From: Candidatus Harrisonbacteria bacterium CG10_big_fil_rev_8_21_14_0_10_44_23 | GTDB taxonomy: Bacteria; Patescibacteriota; Minisyncoccia; UBA6257; 1-14-0-10-44-23 | Direction: 5' to 3' | Assembly (NCBI GenBank): GCA_002773475.1 | Contig: PFBB01000025.1 | Location: forward strand, 1-20,703 | Length of the DNA: 20,703 nt | Part shown: positions 19,892 to 20,703 of the stretch, in pieces | How the letters are laid out: each line of letters starts with the position of its first letter | Position numbering within the stretch: position 1 is the first letter of the stretch | Made by a program: the position numbers and the translations under genes | The notes under the pieces: model-generated | Database searches by the model: none | What the model saw: the letters and a program-made list of their open reading frames with translations, nothing else | Told to the model about the DNA's origin: nothing

Positions 19892-20608
19892 ATGAAATTT
19901 GATGTACTTACAATTTTCCCACAGATTTTTTCCGCGAAAGACGGTTATTTAAATCAGTCGATAATTAAGCGGGCGCAAGAGAAAAAATTGGTGCAGGTAA
20001 AGGCGCACGATATTAGAAAGTTTTCAAAGGATAGGCACAAGAAGGTAGATGATCGACCTTTTGGTGGGGGAGCGGGAATGGTACTACTTTTTGAACCAAT
20101 AGCACGTGCGGTTCAAAAAGTAAGAATCAGGAATCAGGAATCAAGAATCAAGAATGGGGCAAAGGCGAAAAAAACAAGAACTATTTTATTTTCAACAAGG
20201 GGGAAGAAATTTACTAATAAAGAAGCGAAGAGGTTGGCGAAATACGATCAGTTAGTTTTGATTTGTGGAAGATATGAGGGAGTGGATGAGCGAGTGGTAA
20301 AGACTGTGGCAGACGAGGAGATTTCAATTGGCGACTATGTTTTAACTGGCGGAGAATTGGCAGCGATGGTAGTGATCGATTCGGTCAGCCGCCAGATACC
20401 GGGAGTGCTTGGAAAAAAAGAATCCTTAGAAGAAGAGCAGGGCAGTTATCCGACCTACACACGACCGGAGATAATTGAGTTAAAAGTTAAAAGTAAGAAG
20501 GGAAAGGAGGAAAAGACAAAAGGGAAAAAATTGATAGTGCCGAAGGTGCTGCTTTCGGGCAATCATAAAGAGATCTCTAAATGGAGGGAGAAATTTGGAA
20601 ATAAATAA
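19892..20608 (+). CDS. trmD: tRNA (guanine(37)-N1)-methyltransferase
   Basis: TrmD methylates G37 next to the anticodon using SAM in a trefoil-knot fold. From the ATG at 19892 it is 238 residues and starts with the typical MKFDVLTIFPQIF. Conserved blocks are DDRPFGGGAGMVL, LICGRYEGVDERV and DYVLTGGELAAMVVIDSVSR (SAM knot). The frame extends upstream to 19661, but that part overlaps the small basic gene and has no TrmD homology. After the EPIARAVQ segment there is an insertion of about 15 residues encoded by heptad repeats (20124-20158). Late in the protein a Lys/Glu-rich stretch (KSKKGKEEKTKGKK) is also unusual. No SD. Confidence 0.95.
   Translation: MKFDVLTIFPQIFSAKDGYLNQSIIKRAQEKKLVQVKAHDIRKFSKDRHKKVDDRPFGGGAGMVLLFEPIARAVQKVRIRNQESRIKNGAKAKKTRTILFSTRGKKFTNKEAKRLAKYDQLVLICGRYEGVDERVVKTVADEEISIGDYVLTGGELAAMVVIDSVSRQIPGVLGKKESLEEEQGSYPTYTRPEIIELKVKSKKGKEEKTKGKKLIVPKVLLSGNHKEISKWREKFGNK
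20124..20158. repeat. Heptad repeat array inside trmD
   Basis: GAATCAG, GAATCAG, GAATCAA, GAATCAA, GAATGGG: four clear units and one degenerate. Read in the trmD frame they give RNQESRIKNG, an insertion before the KKTRTILFSTRG block. Confidence 0.85.
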
Positions 20609-20703
20609 GGGGTATGTCCAGGTTCTGATACATATGATACACCCTTAAGTTTGTAATACGATCACATTTTTAGTCGGCAATCCATTCGTTTTGAGCCTCA
20701 AAG
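20609..20703. other. Unassigned end of window
   Basis: 95 bp after trmD. I see no ORF, hairpin with T run or RNA motif. Confidence 0.5.

Noticed and set aside
1..20703. CRISPR array, insertion sequence, transposase or prophage structural genes
   Set aside because: No regular direct repeats with unique spacers and no transposase, integrase or capsid motifs were seen; the 7-nt arrays have no spacers.

Overview
The window looks like chromosomal DNA from a Candidate Phyla Radiation (Patescibacteria) bacterium. The support is indirect: small, AT-rich core genes, mostly without Shine-Dalgarno (SD) sequences; a VirB2/TrbC-like pilin pair; a ThrRS without its TGS domain; a DnaE interrupted by an intein; a very short SMC; and a UlaG-like MBL protein, a one-helix membrane protein and gyrA in one operon. 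UGA is used as a stop, so the UGA-glycine code of Gracilibacteria/SR1 is unlikely. I cannot fix the class.

Layout. 1-2075 (minus): two pilin-like proteins preceded by a membrane-anchored solute-binding protein. 2097-5740 (minus): an operon with a good promoter (5712-5740) reading MBL-fold protein, small membrane protein, gyrA, terminator. 5764-6484: about 700 bp without a confident gene, holding a promoter, an attenuator-like RNA, a long hairpin, a possible three-way junction, two twin GC-rich hairpins, five GGAGG motifs and a 33-bp palindrome. 6491-8302 (minus): thrS. 8348-9120 (minus): a self-contained, GC-rich, SD-led cassette of three small genes, two of them zinc-ribbon-like, with its own promoter and terminator. 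9124-13623 (minus): dnaE with a 436-residue LAGLIDADG intein. 13627-13868: heptad repeats, a 28-bp perfect palindrome and a structured RNA. 13939-15328 (plus): rpmF, nusB, rnc. 15380-16142: a second GC-rich island with a high-GC3 antisense frame, a small plus-strand ORF and a structured RNA with terminator. 16180-20608 (plus): smc, rpsP, khpA, a promoter plus structured leader plus 55-residue basic protein, then trmD.

The conserved genes serve replication (gyrA, dnaE), chromosome organisation (smc), translation and RNA processing (thrS, rpmF, nusB, rnc, rpsP, khpA, trmD). Two layers lie on top of them. The first is a set of GC-rich inserts with small ORFs, several led by strong SD sequences, and strong hairpins, unlike the SD-poor core genes. 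The second is short tandem repeats, all with a 7-nt period but with different unit sequences, at five loci; two of these arrays lie in frame inside thrS and trmD and appear to have added peptide insertions. All structure and homology statements come from reading the sequence by eye; no search or folding program was run.
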